Positions 1 through 9,475 of a stretch of 64,000 bases of DNA are shown in pieces (position 1 is the first letter of the stretch; the number at the start of each line of letters is the position of its first letter). This DNA is from Catellatospora paridis. GTDB taxonomy: Bacteria > Actinomycetota > Actinomycetes > Mycobacteriales > Micromonosporaceae. The position numbers and the translations under genes were made by a program. The notes beneath the pieces were generated by a model. The model did no database searches. It saw nothing but the letters and a program-made list of their open reading frames with translations, and was not told the DNA's origin. The stretch is taken from positions 155,621-219,620 of the forward strand of contig NZ_ML769315.1 of NCBI RefSeq assembly GCF_009720365.1, written 5' to 3'.

Positions 1-1
1 C

Positions 2-493
2 GCCCGCCGCCCCGCGCGGCCCGACCGCTGGCTGCGGCCGGTGCTGTGGGGCACGGCGGCCGTGGTCGCCATCGTGACCGGGCTCATGCTGATCGTGCTC
101 GCCTCGGCCGGATCGCCGCCCGGCAACGCCGCCGTGGCCGGACCGTCGAACGCGACCGTCCCGTCGAACGCGGCGAGCACGACCCGGCCGCCCGCGCCCA
201 AGCCGTCGGCTGCCCGCCCCGCCGATCCGCTGGCGCAGCTGCGGCAGGAGATCGACCGGCTGGCACGGGCGGGCGGTATCGGCGGCAAGGACGCCGCCGA
301 GCTGCGCAAACAGGTCCAGGACATCGAGAAGCGACTGCGCCGCGACGGTGACGGCGAGGCCGCCGGCCAGGCCCGCGAGCTGCTCGCCAAGCTGCGCGAC
401 ATGCGCGGAGACGGCGACCTCACGGACGGCGCGTTCCAGGTGCTGGAACCGATCGTGGACCGGCTGGCCGGGACCCTGTCCGACGACGCATGA
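2..493 (+). CDS. Ser/Thr protein kinase, C-terminal part (partial)
   Basis: The frame is already open at the window edge, so the gene begins upstream. What remains is a basic, Pro/Arg-rich juxtamembrane stretch, one transmembrane helix (around AAVVAIVTGLMLIVLASAG), an Ala/Pro/Ser-rich linker and a charged helical domain of about 85 residues ending LAGTLSDDA. This layout, with a single TM and a short helical extracellular domain, is the usual tail of actinobacterial PknB-like kinases. The kinase domain itself lies outside the window, so the call rests on architecture and family resemblance. A GTG at 41 could serve as a start, but it would remove the basic segment before the helix, so I read through it. 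A REP-like hairpin follows the stop by about 40 bp. Confidence 0.6.
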   Translation, partial: ARRPARPDRWLRPVLWGTAAVVAIVTGLMLIVLASAGSPPGNAAVAGPSNATVPSNAASTTRPPAPKPSAARPADPLAQLRQEIDRLARAGGIGGKDAAELRKQVQDIEKRLRRDGDGEAAGQARELLAKLRDMRGDGDLTDGAFQVLEPIVDRLAGTLSDDA

Positions 494-534
494 CGGCGGC
501 TCGATTTCCGCAGCCAGCAGGGGTCCTGAGGTTG

Positions 535-580
535 GGAAAGGCACCTTCTGCAACGCATAGCGTCAAGAAGGTGCCTTTCC
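535..580. repeat. REP-like hairpin, copy 1
   Basis: Perfect 15-bp inverted arms (GGAAAGGCACCTTCT at 535-549 and its complement at 566-580) enclose an inner ACGC-ATA-GCGT stem. The same architecture recurs at 2833-2877 and 63487-63530. The copy lies between the convergent kinase and LysR genes, where it could terminate both transcripts. Confidence 0.8.
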
Positions 581-608
581 TTTGCACCGTGCCTGTGCCT
601 AGGGCGTC

Positions 609-1526
609 CTAGGAGGATGGGGCGGTGTCGTGGGCTCGGGTGGTGAGGGCGGCGGCGACGAGGCGGGCGGCGGGGCTGGGTTCGTGGCGGCCGCGGCGGT
701 GCATGAGGTCGAGGCGGCGGGCGCCGACCAGCGGGGTGGTGATGGCGCGGACCCCGGGATGCTCCTCGGGCCGGGCCATCGCGGGGACGACCGCGGCGGC
801 CAGGCCCGCGGCGACCACGGCGAGGGCGGCGGGGAAATCAAGGCACTCATGCCGGCGGTCCAGGGTCAGGCCGTGCTGGGCGCAGACCCGGTCGAGCACG
901 CGGCGCACGGCGGTGTCCGGCGGGCCGTCCACCCAGGGCCGGTCACGCAGCACGTCGAGATCACTGACCGGGCCCCAGCGGCGCGGCACCACGATCCGGT
1001 ACGGGTCGTCGAACAGGTTCACCATGCGCAACCCCGCCGGGTCGCGGGCGGGGGCGGCCGCGTCGGACTCCGTGATCAGCAGGTCCAACTCGCCCGTCCG
1101 CAGCGCGGCGCGCCCCGGCTCGGGCTCGTACTGCCGGATGCGCAGCGCCACCGCGGGCGCGCTGTCCCCCAGCTCGGCGGCCACCGGCACGACCAGGTGC
1201 CGGATCGCGGTCGGGAACGCGCCCACGTTGACCGGCCCGGCGACCTGCCCGGTGAACGCGGCCAGCTCGTGTTCCGCGGCGGCGAGCACCTGCCCGAGCT
1301 TCGCGGCGTGCCCGGCCAGCATCCGCCCGGCCGCGGTCAGCCCGGCCGCTCGCCGCCCGCCCAGCTGCGAGCGGTCCAGCAGCGTCACCCCGGTCTCCGC
1401 CTCCAGCCGCGCGATGTGCTGCGACACCGCCGACGGGGTCAGGTGCAGCACGGATGCCGCGGCGAGCACGCCGCCCGCGTCGGCGACGGCGCGCAGCACG
1501 GCGAGGCGGCGCGGGTCGATCTGCAT
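609..1526 (-). CDS. LysR-family transcriptional regulator
   Basis: A 305-residue protein with an N-terminal winged helix (residues about 5-65, core LTPSAVSQHIARLEAETG) and a substrate-binding domain to about residue 290. This is the standard LysR length. It is divergent from the cyclase-family gene starting at 1599. LysR proteins usually control the divergent neighbour, so that gene is the likely target (inference). A perfect CATGC-T-GCATG palindrome lies between the two starts. The 3' end converges on the kinase gene with a hairpin between them. Confidence 0.88.
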   Translation of the reverse strand: MQIDPRRLAVLRAVADAGGVLAAASVLHLTPSAVSQHIARLEAETGVTLLDRSQLGGRRAAGLTAAGRMLAGHAAKLGQVLAAAEHELAAFTGQVAGPVNVGAFPTAIRHLVVPVAAELGDSAPAVALRIRQYEPEPGRAALRTGELDLLITESDAAAPARDPAGLRMVNLFDDPYRIVVPRRWGPVSDLDVLRDRPWVDGPPDTAVRRVLDRVCAQHGLTLDRRHECLDFPAALAVVAAGLAAAVVPAMARPEEHPGVRAITTPLVGARRLDLMHRRGRHEPSPAARLVAAALTTRAHDTAPSS

Positions 1527-1538
1527 TCAGTCAGGCTA

Positions 1539-1549
1539 CATGCTGCATG
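1539..1549. promoter_or_regulatory. Palindrome in LysR/cyclase divergent promoter
   Basis: CATGCTGCATG is a perfect interrupted palindrome 13 bp from the LysR start and 50 bp from the cyclase start. A further TGCAT occurs at the LysR start codon. Position and symmetry fit a LysR binding site, but the effector and site are unproven. Confidence 0.4.
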
Positions 1550-1598
1550 AAGAGATCGTCGCTTGTGCTGTATGCCGAGAGCGGCGGATCATGGGACC

Positions 1599-2507
1599 AT
1601 GACCGAATACCGGGCGTCGTTCGACGCGGACGTGACCTTCCTCAACGGCGGCGGCATGCAGGCCCAGGGCTTCCGGCTCGACGTGCCCGGCCCGGACGTC
1701 ACCGCCGACGACCTGGCCGCCCTGTTGGTCCGCCACCTCGGCCTGCTGATGGTCGACCAGGTGCGACTGTCGGGCGTCGAGGTCATCGCCGAGGCGCACA
1801 AGGGCTCCCGCGGGGGGCCGTCCGCCGACGCCGCGACCGGGCCGGAGACCCAGCTGGTCGACCTGAGCCACGTCATCGAGGCCGGGATGACCACCTACCC
1901 CGGGCTGCCGGGGCCGGAGATCCTGCCGCACCTGACCCGCGCCGACTCGCGCGGCGTCTACGCCGAGGGCACCGAGTTCACCATCGACCGGATCAGCATG
2001 GTGAGCAACACCGGCACCTACGTGGACAGCCCGTTCCACCGGTACGCGGGCGGCGTCGACCTGGCGGGCCTGCCCCTGGAGTCGCTGGCCGACCTGCCCG
2101 TCGTCGTGGTCCGGGTGACCGGCGCGGCCGAGCGGGCGATCACCGCGCAGACGCTCGCGCCCTACGAAGTCGCCGGCCGGGCGGTGCTGCTGCACACCGG
2201 CTGGGACCGGCACTGGCGCACCGACGCGTACGGCGTCGCCGCCCCGTACCTGGCCGAGGATGGCGCGCGGCACCTGGTCGCCGCGGGCGCGCGGCTGGTC
2301 GGCATCGACAGCGTCAACATCGACTGCACCGACGGCAAGACCCGGCCCGCGCACTCGATCCTGCTGGGCGCGGGCATCCCGGTGCTGGAACACCTGACCG
2401 GCCTCGGCGAGCTGCCCGTGCACGGCGCCCGCCTGCACGCGGTGCCGGCCCCGGTGCGCGACTTCGGCACCTTCCCGGTGCGGGCGTACGCGCTGGTGCC
2501 GCGATGA
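1599..2507 (+). CDS. Cyclase-family (KynB-like) metal-dependent hydrolase
   Basis: About 302 residues. The C-terminal 220 or so form a cyclase/arylformamidase domain beginning QLVDLSHVIEAGMTTYPG. The family metal motif HxGTHxDxPxH appears here as NTGTYVDSPFH, so two of the usual histidines are Asn and Tyr while the Asp and last His remain. A later DSVNID segment and a GARLHAVPAP tail are typical. The first 80 residues are a separate domain with no clear assignment. ATG 1599 (MTEYRASF) is preferred over an upstream in-frame TTG/ATG run because homologous-looking sequence begins there. Substrate unknown; an amide or lactone hydrolysis is likely. The LysR neighbour probably regulates it. Confidence 0.75.
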   Translation: MTEYRASFDADVTFLNGGGMQAQGFRLDVPGPDVTADDLAALLVRHLGLLMVDQVRLSGVEVIAEAHKGSRGGPSADAATGPETQLVDLSHVIEAGMTTYPGLPGPEILPHLTRADSRGVYAEGTEFTIDRISMVSNTGTYVDSPFHRYAGGVDLAGLPLESLADLPVVVVRVTGAAERAITAQTLAPYEVAGRAVLLHTGWDRHWRTDAYGVAAPYLAEDGARHLVAAGARLVGIDSVNIDCTDGKTRPAHSILLGAGIPVLEHLTGLGELPVHGARLHAVPAPVRDFGTFPVRAYALVPR

Positions 2508-2529
2508 GCGTCGTCGCCGGGACACGGCC

Positions 2530-2829
2530 GTGAGCAGCGAGCTGCTCGTGGAGGTGGCCGGCTGGCTGGGCGCGACCGCGCTGCTGCTGGCGTACGGGCT
2601 GCTGTCCAGCGGGCGGATCGCCGCCGGGACGACGTACCAGCTGCTCAACCTCGTCGGGGCGGTCGCCCTCGCGGTCAACGGCGTCGTGCACCGCGCGCTG
2701 CCGTCGGTGGCCGTCAACGTCGTCTGGCTGATCATCGGCCTCGCCGCCCTGCGCGGTCTCGCCGGCCGCCGCCGACACGCCCGACACCGCGCCGAGACGC
2801 ACGACGAGCGTGCTCAGCCGGGCAGGTGA
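2530..2829 (+). CDS. Small CBU_0592-like membrane protein
   Basis: A 99-residue protein starting at GTG 2530, 22 bp after the cyclase gene and probably cotranscribed. It has three predicted membrane helices (WLGATALLLAYGLLSS, LLNLVGAVALAVNGV and VVWLIIGLAALRGL) and a basic, hydrophilic tail. The fold and size match the CBU_0592 family of small integral membrane proteins, whose function is unknown. Confidence 0.65.
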   Translation: MSSELLVEVAGWLGATALLLAYGLLSSGRIAAGTTYQLLNLVGAVALAVNGVVHRALPSVAVNVVWLIIGLAALRGLAGRRRHARHRAETHDERAQPGR

Positions 2830-2832
2830 GAT

Positions 2833-2859
2833 GGAAAGGGCCTTCTATGACGCGGAGCG

Positions 2860-2877
<18 letters not shown>
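2833..2877. repeat. REP-like hairpin, copy 2 (overlaps sigma-factor stop)
   Basis: Arms GGAAAGGGCCTTCT and AGAAGGTGCCCTTCC pair with one bulge, around an inner TGACGC-GGA-GCGTCA stem. It is the same family as 535-580. The right arm encodes the last residues (EGRAPS) and the stop codon of the sigma-factor gene on the minus strand, so the element defines that protein's C terminus. Confidence 0.75.
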
Positions 2878-4106
<1,229 letters not shown>

Positions 4107-4110
<4 letters not shown>

Positions 4111-4472
4111 AGGTCGTTGCCCGGAGCCTCGTGCAGCACCGGCCACAGCTCGACCGGGTCCTGGTCGGCCCACGGCATGTCCGCCGCGATCTCCTCCGCC
4201 CGCTCCTGGCTGGCACAGTCGAGCAGGTAGAAGCTCGCGATGTACTCCTTGGTCTCCAGGTAGGGCCCGTCGGTCACCGCGGGCAGCCCGTCCGCGCGGC
4301 GGACCAGCTTCGCCACCGCGGCGTCGGCCAGCCCGTACGCGCCCAGCAGCTCGCCGGTCTCCTTGTACTTCACGTTCCAGGCGTCCTGCTTGGCGATCTC
4401 CGCCGGGAAGATCTCGGCCGGGATCGACGCCCACTTCTCCTGGTTGCCGTAGATCAAGAGCAGGTACTTCAT
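4107..4472 (-). CDS. YCII/DGPF-domain protein linked to ECF42 sigma
   Basis: A 121-residue single-domain protein beginning MKYLLLIYGNQEKW with the family signature DGPYLETKEYI near residues 70-80. YCII/DGPF proteins form ferredoxin-like dimers; a catalytic role is suspected but unproven. A good Shine-Dalgarno (GGAGGGAAG) precedes the ATG. The gene is upstream of and overlaps the ECF42 sigma gene, matching the conserved pair in which the DGPF protein is thought to influence sigma activity or respond to its regulon. Confidence 0.85.
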
Positions 4473-4596
4473 CGCGGTCTTCCCTCCGGTCCGGCGGGCC
4501 CTGTCGGCCCGCCCTCACCCCATGGACGGAGCCGGCACACCGGTCTCTACATCCGCCGGGAAATTCTTCCAAGATTTTTTGCCAGGCCCCGGCCGA

Positions 4597-5109
4597 TCAG
4601 CGTTTCCGCAGGTCGTAGCGCCAGTCGTTGCTGCGCATGAGGCTGCCGGGCGGGTACTCGAAGTCGTACGGCCCGACCAGCTCGAACCCGGCCTTGCGGC
4701 AGATCGCGTTCGACGGCAGGTTGTCCACCCCCGGGTACGCGTGCAGCCAGCGGTGCCGCCCGTCGGCCTGCGCGGCCTCGATCAGGGCCCCGGCCGCCCC
4801 GACGGCGATGCCCCGGCCCTGGAACTCCGGCAGCACGCTCCAGCCGGTCTCGTAGACCTGCTCGCCCTGCCATTCCCGGTCCCAGTGGCCGATGGTGCCG
4901 ACCGGCTCCCCGGTCGCCGCCAGCGCGACCCGGAACATGCGGCCATGCGGCAGCGCCAGGTAGCGCTGGTGGCGCGACAGCACCTTCTCCTCGGTCTCCG
5001 GGCCGCCGAGGTGCCGCTTCATCTCCGGAGTGTTGATCCGGCGCAGCAGCTCGAGATCGTCGTCGGACCACGGGACGAGACGTACGAGTCGATCAGTCAC
5101 GCCGTCCAC
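4597..5109 (-). CDS. GNAT-family N-acetyltransferase
   Basis: A 170-residue protein with GNAT motif A (VLPEFQGRGIAVGAAGALIE, acetyl-CoA pyrophosphate loop QGRGIA) near residues 88-107. The motif B region VDNLPSNAICRKAGFELVG has the usual N-x-A-S/I-x-R-x-x-x-K-x-G-F pattern. It resembles RimJ/RimL-like acetyltransferases, so the substrate may be a small amine or protein N terminus. GTG 5109 is the start; an in-frame GTG at 5100 is also possible. The gene lies 25 bp after the TauE/SafE gene and could be cotranscribed. The gap 4473-4596 should hold the DGPF/sigma promoter. Confidence 0.82.
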   Translation of the reverse strand: MDGVTDRLVRLVPWSDDDLELLRRINTPEMKRHLGGPETEEKVLSRHQRYLALPHGRMFRVALAATGEPVGTIGHWDREWQGEQVYETGWSVLPEFQGRGIAVGAAGALIEAAQADGRHRWLHAYPGVDNLPSNAICRKAGFELVGPYDFEYPPGSLMRSNDWRYDLRKR

Positions 5110-5133
5110 CCTGCCTCAGCCCCGCGACATCGG

Positions 5134-5862
5134 CTACAGGGCCCCGGACCCCACCTTCACCAGCGCCGCCGCCGAGCTGACCACGAGCGCGCCCAGCACC
5201 ATCCGGCGGAACGTGCCCGCGTCGAACCGGGCGAACATCCGCTCGCCCACCCAGCCGCCCAGCGCCGCCGCCGGCAGGCCGACCGTGGCGACCAGCACGG
5301 CGCGCGTGCTGAGCAGGCCCGCGAGCAGGAAACCGGCCACCGCGACCGGGGACACCGCGGCGAACAGCACCGCCAGTGTGGCCCGGAACACGCGCGGTTC
5401 CAGCCGCATCGCCTGCAGCGCCGCCACCAGCGGCGGTCCGTTCGTGGCGGTGGCCGTGGTGAGCACCCCCGACAGCAGGCCCGCGCCGCGCAGGGTCCAG
5501 CCGCCCGGCGCGATGTGCCAGCCCCGCCAGACCACGACCGTGCAGCCCAGCGTCACCAGCGCGATCGTGGCGACGAGCGCGCCCGACGGCAGCAGCCGCA
5601 GCGCCAGCACGCCCAGCGGCATCCCCGCCAGCACCCACAGCAGCAGCCGCCGCGCCGCGCCGGCGTCGATGTGGCGGCGGTGGCCGTACGCGTTGACGGC
5701 GTTGAGGCCGAAGCTCACCATCGTGGCGGCGACCACCGCGGGCTGCGGGTCGACGATCATCGCCAGCAGCGGCACGGCGACCAGGGAGAAGCCGAAGCCC
5801 GAGATGGCCTGGGCGAAGGCCGCCACGGTGATCACCAGGAAGGCGAGCAGGTACAGGGTCAC
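5134..5862 (-). CDS. TSUP (TauE/SafE) family permease
   Basis: About 242 residues, mostly hydrophobic, with seven to eight membrane helices. The N-terminal segment AFAQAISGFGFSLVAVPLLA is typical of the sulfite-exporter TauE/SafE family, and a matching second-half repeat (GLLSGVLTTATATNGPPLVA) is visible. GTG 5862 gives a protein of normal family length; the open frame extends about 140 residues further upstream without membrane or family character. These permeases move sulfite, organosulfonates or other small anions. Nothing nearby fixes the substrate. Confidence 0.82.
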   Translation of the reverse strand: MTLYLLAFLVITVAAFAQAISGFGFSLVAVPLLAMIVDPQPAVVAATMVSFGLNAVNAYGHRRHIDAGAARRLLLWVLAGMPLGVLALRLLPSGALVATIALVTLGCTVVVWRGWHIAPGGWTLRGAGLLSGVLTTATATNGPPLVAALQAMRLEPRVFRATLAVLFAAVSPVAVAGFLLAGLLSTRAVLVATVGLPAAALGGWVGERMFARFDAGTFRRMVLGALVVSSAAALVKVGSGAL

Positions 5863-6000
5863 GGGCGGCACCGTACCCGCAGCGTCACCCCGCGCCTGCA
5901 TCCCGTGAACAGAATGTGAACCAGTCCCCACCCGGGCGGCAGCCGGGCGGGCGGCGAAAATCGCGGGACGTCGACCGTGCTCGCTGTTAGCGTCGCCGCC

Positions 6001-6219
6001 ATGACAACGCTGGTTCAGGTCGACCTGAGATCCGGAAACCGGATGCTGACGTGCTGGGTGGAGCCCAAGGTCAGAGTCGGTGACCGGATCACGCTGAAGA
6101 GCTCCGAGGAGCCGCGCCGCCACTGGGACGTGCTGCGGGTCGGAGCGCCGCATGCCGCCACCGACATCAGGCGCGGCTGGAACGGCGACCTCAAGCGCGG
6201 CTGGCGCGAAGCCCGCTGA
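6001..6219 (+). CDS. Small conserved basic protein of unknown function
   Basis: A 72-residue soluble protein, MTTLVQVDLRSGNRMLTCWV at its start. I recognise the pattern (a V-x-V-x-D-x-R-T/S-G-N-R opening, a VGDRITLK core and an end rich in Trp, Lys and Arg) as a recurring small actinobacterial protein without known function. A TAGCGT hexamer ends 7 bp before the ATG and no Shine-Dalgarno is visible, which suggests a leaderless transcript. A longer reading from 5977 adds only eight residues. It converges on the DivIVA-domain gene with a long hairpin between. Confidence 0.65.
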   Translation: MTTLVQVDLRSGNRMLTCWVEPKVRVGDRITLKSSEEPRRHWDVLRVGAPHAATDIRRGWNGDLKRGWREAR

Positions 6220-6270
6220 CCGTTTGATCGCCACTCGCCGCCGCGGGTAGGCGTGGAAGTGATGATCACT

Positions 6271-6317
6271 GTCCGGTGTCATGATCTGCGGTCTGACCGC
6301 AGATCATGACACCGGAC
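6271..6317. terminator. 22-bp perfect hairpin between convergent genes
   Basis: Arms 6271-6292 (GTCCGGTGTCATGATCTGCG then GT) and 6296-6317 are perfectly complementary around CTG. There is no U-tract. The location between two gene ends suggests a bidirectional terminator. Confidence 0.7.
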
Positions 6318-6347
6318 GACGATCTCCGCCCGCTCGCGACGGTGTGT

Positions 6348-7469
6348 TCAGCGGCGCTTGGCGGGCAGGGTGTCCGCGGGGTCAGGGGAGGTGGCGGGCT
6401 GCGGGTTGGCCGGGTTGGCGCGCTGGTTGCGGGCGCGCTTGCGGCGGGACTTGTTCGAACCGTTGTGGAACCGCTCCACCGGCTCCTCGATCACCGGGTA
6501 CTCGTCCTCCAGCACCTCCGGCACCGCATGAGCCGCGGCCTCCAGGTCGTCACGCTGGGCCCCGACCACGATCGGTTCATGATCCGAAGCCGCGACGTCC
6601 ATCGGTGCGACGCCGGCGGCCCGACCGTCGATCGGCATCGGGCCGGCAGGCCGGGCCATCCCCGGCGCGGGACCCTCGACCCGAGCGCGCACCGGTGCCG
6701 GTTCAGTCGTGCGGGCGGCCGCTGGCGCGGGAACAGGTGGCGGCTCGGCCGTGCGGGCGTCAGCCGACGCGGGAACGGATGCCGGTTCGGCCGTGCGGGT
6801 GTCCGCCCGCGCGGCAGCAGGCGCGACGGGCTCGATGTCGCGTTCGGCCTCGAGATCCGGCGCGACGTCCAAGTCCGATCCGGCCTCGACCGGCGCTGGA
6901 GTCTGCTCGGCGGCGGCTGCGCCGACTGCCGGGCGGCCCTTCTTTGCCGACGCGAACAGCTCGCGCATCCCGACGGTCTCGCGCGGCTCGGCCTCCGGCT
7001 CGGGGCTCGCCGCTACTTCGGCCAGGACGGTCGCAAGGAGTTCGTCCTTGTCGTGCTTGCGGCGGTGGGCCAGGGCCAGCTCGTAGTCCCGTTTGGCCTG
7101 GTAGGCCTCGTCCTCGGCCTTCTGGCGGACCTCACGCGCCTCCTCGTAGGCGTTTCGCAGCGTCTCGAACGCGGTCCGGCGCAGCGTTTCGGCCTCCCGT
7201 TCGGCCATCCGCAGGATCGCCTGCACCCGGGGGCCGACGCCGGCCAGCGGGCGCGCCTCGGCGAGTTCGGAGGTCAGTTTGGAGATCTCGATCCGGGCGG
7301 CGCCGAGCTGGTTCTCCGCCACGGACAGCCGCTGGATCTCCGCGGCGAGCCGGCGCATGCGCCTGGCGGTGTCCTCGACGTAGGCGTCCACCTCGTCCAT
7401 GGAGTATCCCCACAGCGCGGTGGTGAACAAGTCCTCACTGCGCACCTGGTCAGCGGCGGTACGAGCCAT
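6348..7469 (-). CDS. DivIVA-domain coiled-coil protein
   Basis: A 373-residue protein. Residues about 10-50 carry a DivIVA-like N-terminal segment (FTTALWGYSMDEVDAYVEDT). A coiled coil runs to about residue 150 (QRLSVAENQLGAARIEISKL; EREAETLRRTAFETLRNAYE). A long Pro/Ala/Glu-rich disordered region follows, with repeats of the type TAEPxxVPAxADA, and then a basic tail (SRRKRARNQR). DivIVA/Wag31-like proteins bind curved membrane at poles or septa and recruit growth machinery. This one is probably a paralogue of the essential Wag31 because of its length and tail. It is a single-gene unit on the minus strand. Confidence 0.72.
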   Translation of the reverse strand: MARTAADQVRSEDLFTTALWGYSMDEVDAYVEDTARRMRRLAAEIQRLSVAENQLGAARIEISKLTSELAEARPLAGVGPRVQAILRMAEREAETLRRTAFETLRNAYEEAREVRQKAEDEAYQAKRDYELALAHRRKHDKDELLATVLAEVAASPEPEAEPRETVGMRELFASAKKGRPAVGAAAAEQTPAPVEAGSDLDVAPDLEAERDIEPVAPAAARADTRTAEPASVPASADARTAEPPPVPAPAAARTTEPAPVRARVEGPAPGMARPAGPMPIDGRAAGVAPMDVAASDHEPIVVGAQRDDLEAAAHAVPEVLEDEYPVIEEPVERFHNGSNKSRRKRARNQRANPANPQPATSPDPADTLPAKRR

Positions 7470-7567
7470 GACGTAAGCCTAGGCAACGACCCCCGCTCCC
7501 CCGAGCCGAATCCGTTGATTCGCGCATTCCGGTCAGGACCGGTCCAGCTCCGCACCCGACCGTCCCG

Positions 7568-7646
7568 AAGATCGCCCGACTTGCCTGGCAGACGTGCGTA
7601 TCTTGGGCTCGCTTTCGCACAGGTGCCAGGCAAGTCGGGCGATCTT
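7568..7646. terminator. 23-bp perfect inverted repeat
   Basis: AAGATCGCCCGACTTGCCTG(GCA) at 7568-7590 pairs perfectly with 7624-7646 around a 33-nt loop. It lies between the 3' end of the AOR gene (7712) and the start of the DivIVA-domain gene (7469), so it would terminate the lut/AOR operon. The run 7660-7682 next to it is an imperfect GGCGC tandem repeat. Confidence 0.65.
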
Positions 7647-7711
7647 GATGGGGTCCCCGCGGCGCGGCGCGGCGCGGCGCGCGGTGGGGTCGCGGTGCGG
7701 TGGGTGGTGGG

Positions 7712-9475
7712 TCAGGGTGTGCGCCATTGGTGGTGGATGGCGTTCACCGCGGCGGTGAAGGCCGTGCGGTCCAGGACCGCGGCGCGGTGCGCGCCAGTGG
7801 CCACGGGTTCGTCGAAGAACCGGGCGGGCAGGGTCCCGGCGGGCACGCCCAGCCGGTCGTTGACCTCCTGCTGGGCGCGTAGCCGGTCCCGGCCGAGGGC
7901 GAACACCTGCTCCGGCGTGATCGGGCGGCCGGAGGTGGCCCGCACCAGCTCGCAGACGCGGTCGAGGGTGAGCGGGCGGGTGGGCGTGCTGGCGAACGGG
8001 CAGATCAGCAGCGCGTCCAGGCCGCTCCACAGGTCCGCCAGGCGCAGCGTGCGGGCGACGTCCAGGGTGGACGCGGGCGCGGGCACGGACAGGCCGATCC
8101 GCTCGGCCTCGTCGAAGCAGTGCGGCAGGCCGTACACCGGGTCGAAGTCGAGGTCGTGCTCGACGGCGTCGTAGCGCGGGCCGATCGGCGCGGCCGCGTA
8201 CATCAGACCCAGGCCGGGCTGGATGCGCGGGTCGAACGGCGGCAGCTCGACGCCGCGGCTGGTCATGGCCAGCTCGGGTGCGCCGATCCGGGCGGCCAGC
8301 GCGGCCGCGCCCTCGCCCAGCGGGTGCCCGGGGAGGGCGGCTCGTTCGACCAACTCGACCAGCAGCTCGGCGGCCCCGAACCCGGCTCCCGCAGGCAGCT
8401 CGGCGGCCAGCCACGGCGGCAGCACGCCCCGCTCGGCGGCCTCGAACACGCAGGCCAGGGTGCCGCCGAGGGACACCGGATCGAGGCCCAGATCCTGGCA
8501 GCGGGCGTTGGCGGCGAGGATCGGGCCGAGGTCGCCGATGCCGAGGTTCGGGCCGAGCATCGCCACGGCCTCCTGGTGCAGCCCGGCGCCCGCGTACCCC
8601 TTGACGCAGTCGTTGGGGCAGCCCGGGCAGCCGCCGCCGGACCAGGTCAGGAACTCCGCGTAGCGGTCGGGGTGCAGGCCGAGCCAGGACGCGGGGGCGG
8701 TGGCGGTGTCGGCGAAGTTGCGCACCGCGGCCGCGCCGGGTTCGGTCGACGTGCCCGGCCAGGCCCCGAAGCCCGGGGCGGCGAGTTGCCAGCCCGCGAG
8801 CGGGTGGTCCGGCATCTCCCTGCGGTACGCGGTGAACAGCGCCTGCGCCGCGAGCACATCGTGCGGCCACGGGGCGCGGCCCTCGCCGCTGCCGGACGGC
8901 ACGCAGACCACGGCCTTGATCCGGCGTGCCCCGAGCACCGCCCCGAACCCGAGCCGGGACAGCGGGAACGACCGGCAGGTGACCACATCGGCGTATCGCG
9001 CCCCGGCCTCCCCGGCGGGCCCGATCACGGCGACGGCGGTGTCGCGCCCGTGCCGGGCCAGCAGCGCGTCGGTGGCCGGCCCGGTCTCCGGGCCCCACAG
9101 CTCGCCCGCCGGGAGCACGGTGGCGCGGCCGGCTTCGACGACCACGTAGGACGGCTGATCGGCGGCCCCGGTCAGGCTGAGGCCGGTGATCCCCGCCGCG
9201 CGCATGCCCGCCGCGTACGGGCCCTCGGCTCGGGTCTCGGCGACCGCGCCGGACAGCGGCGATACGCCGACGGCGGCGCAGCGGGCAGTGCCGACCGCGC
9301 CCAGCCCCGCGACGGTGCTGGTGACCAGCGCGACCGGCAGCCGCGGATCGGCCGGGTCGGCGGGCCCGTCCAGCGCCTTGCGCAACACCGACAGGGCCTG
9401 CAACGGCCCGCCCCAGCCGACCGCGGGCTCGCCGTACTGGCCGCCGCTGCCCAGGTCGAGGTGCAGGTAGGTCAT
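7712..9475 (-). CDS. Aldehyde:ferredoxin oxidoreductase (AOR) family, W/Mo enzyme
   Basis: A 587-residue member of the tungstopterin AOR family, which oxidises aldehydes to acids with ferredoxin as acceptor. Cluster ligands are visible as CPGCPNDC (Cys283, 286, 290) and Cys492 in LLICPFAST. This spacing is almost the same as in archaeal AOR, so a [4Fe-4S] site is likely intact. GPNLGIGDLG and an EVNDRLG-type C-terminal region are also present. ATG 9475 overlaps the aldo/keto reductase stop (ATGA), so it is translationally coupled and last in the lutA-lutB-lutC-AKR operon. The substrate is unknown. A sugar aldehyde or lactaldehyde would fit the context, but the pathway as drawn does not require it. 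Downstream lies a 23-bp inverted repeat. Confidence 0.85.
   Translation of the reverse strand: MTYLHLDLGSGGQYGEPAVGWGGPLQALSVLRKALDGPADPADPRLPVALVTSTVAGLGAVGTARCAAVGVSPLSGAVAETRAEGPYAAGMRAAGITGLSLTGAADQPSYVVVEAGRATVLPAGELWGPETGPATDALLARHGRDTAVAVIGPAGEAGARYADVVTCRSFPLSRLGFGAVLGARRIKAVVCVPSGSGEGRAPWPHDVLAAQALFTAYRREMPDHPLAGWQLAAPGFGAWPGTSTEPGAAAVRNFADTATAPASWLGLHPDRYAEFLTWSGGGCPGCPNDCVKGYAGAGLHQEAVAMLGPNLGIGDLGPILAANARCQDLGLDPVSLGGTLACVFEAAERGVLPPWLAAELPAGAGFGAAELLVELVERAALPGHPLGEGAAALAARIGAPELAMTSRGVELPPFDPRIQPGLGLMYAAAPIGPRYDAVEHDLDFDPVYGLPHCFDEAERIGLSVPAPASTLDVARTLRLADLWSGLDALLICPFASTPTRPLTLDRVCELVRATSGRPITPEQVFALGRDRLRAQQEVNDRLGVPAGTLPARFFDEPVATGAHRAAVLDRTAFTAAVNAIHHQWRTP

Noticed and set aside
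1599-2829. Cyclase gene as part of a kynurenine pathway
   Set aside because: No tryptophan dioxygenase or kynureninase in the window and the metal motif is altered.
7660-7690. GGCGC tandem run, considered as a CRISPR or iteron array
   Set aside because: No spacers; simple GC slippage repeat.
6306-8174. Long plus-strand frame opposite the DivIVA-domain and AOR genes
   Set aside because: No domain resemblance, Arg/Gly-rich shadow composition, and it crosses two well-supported minus-strand genes and two hairpins.
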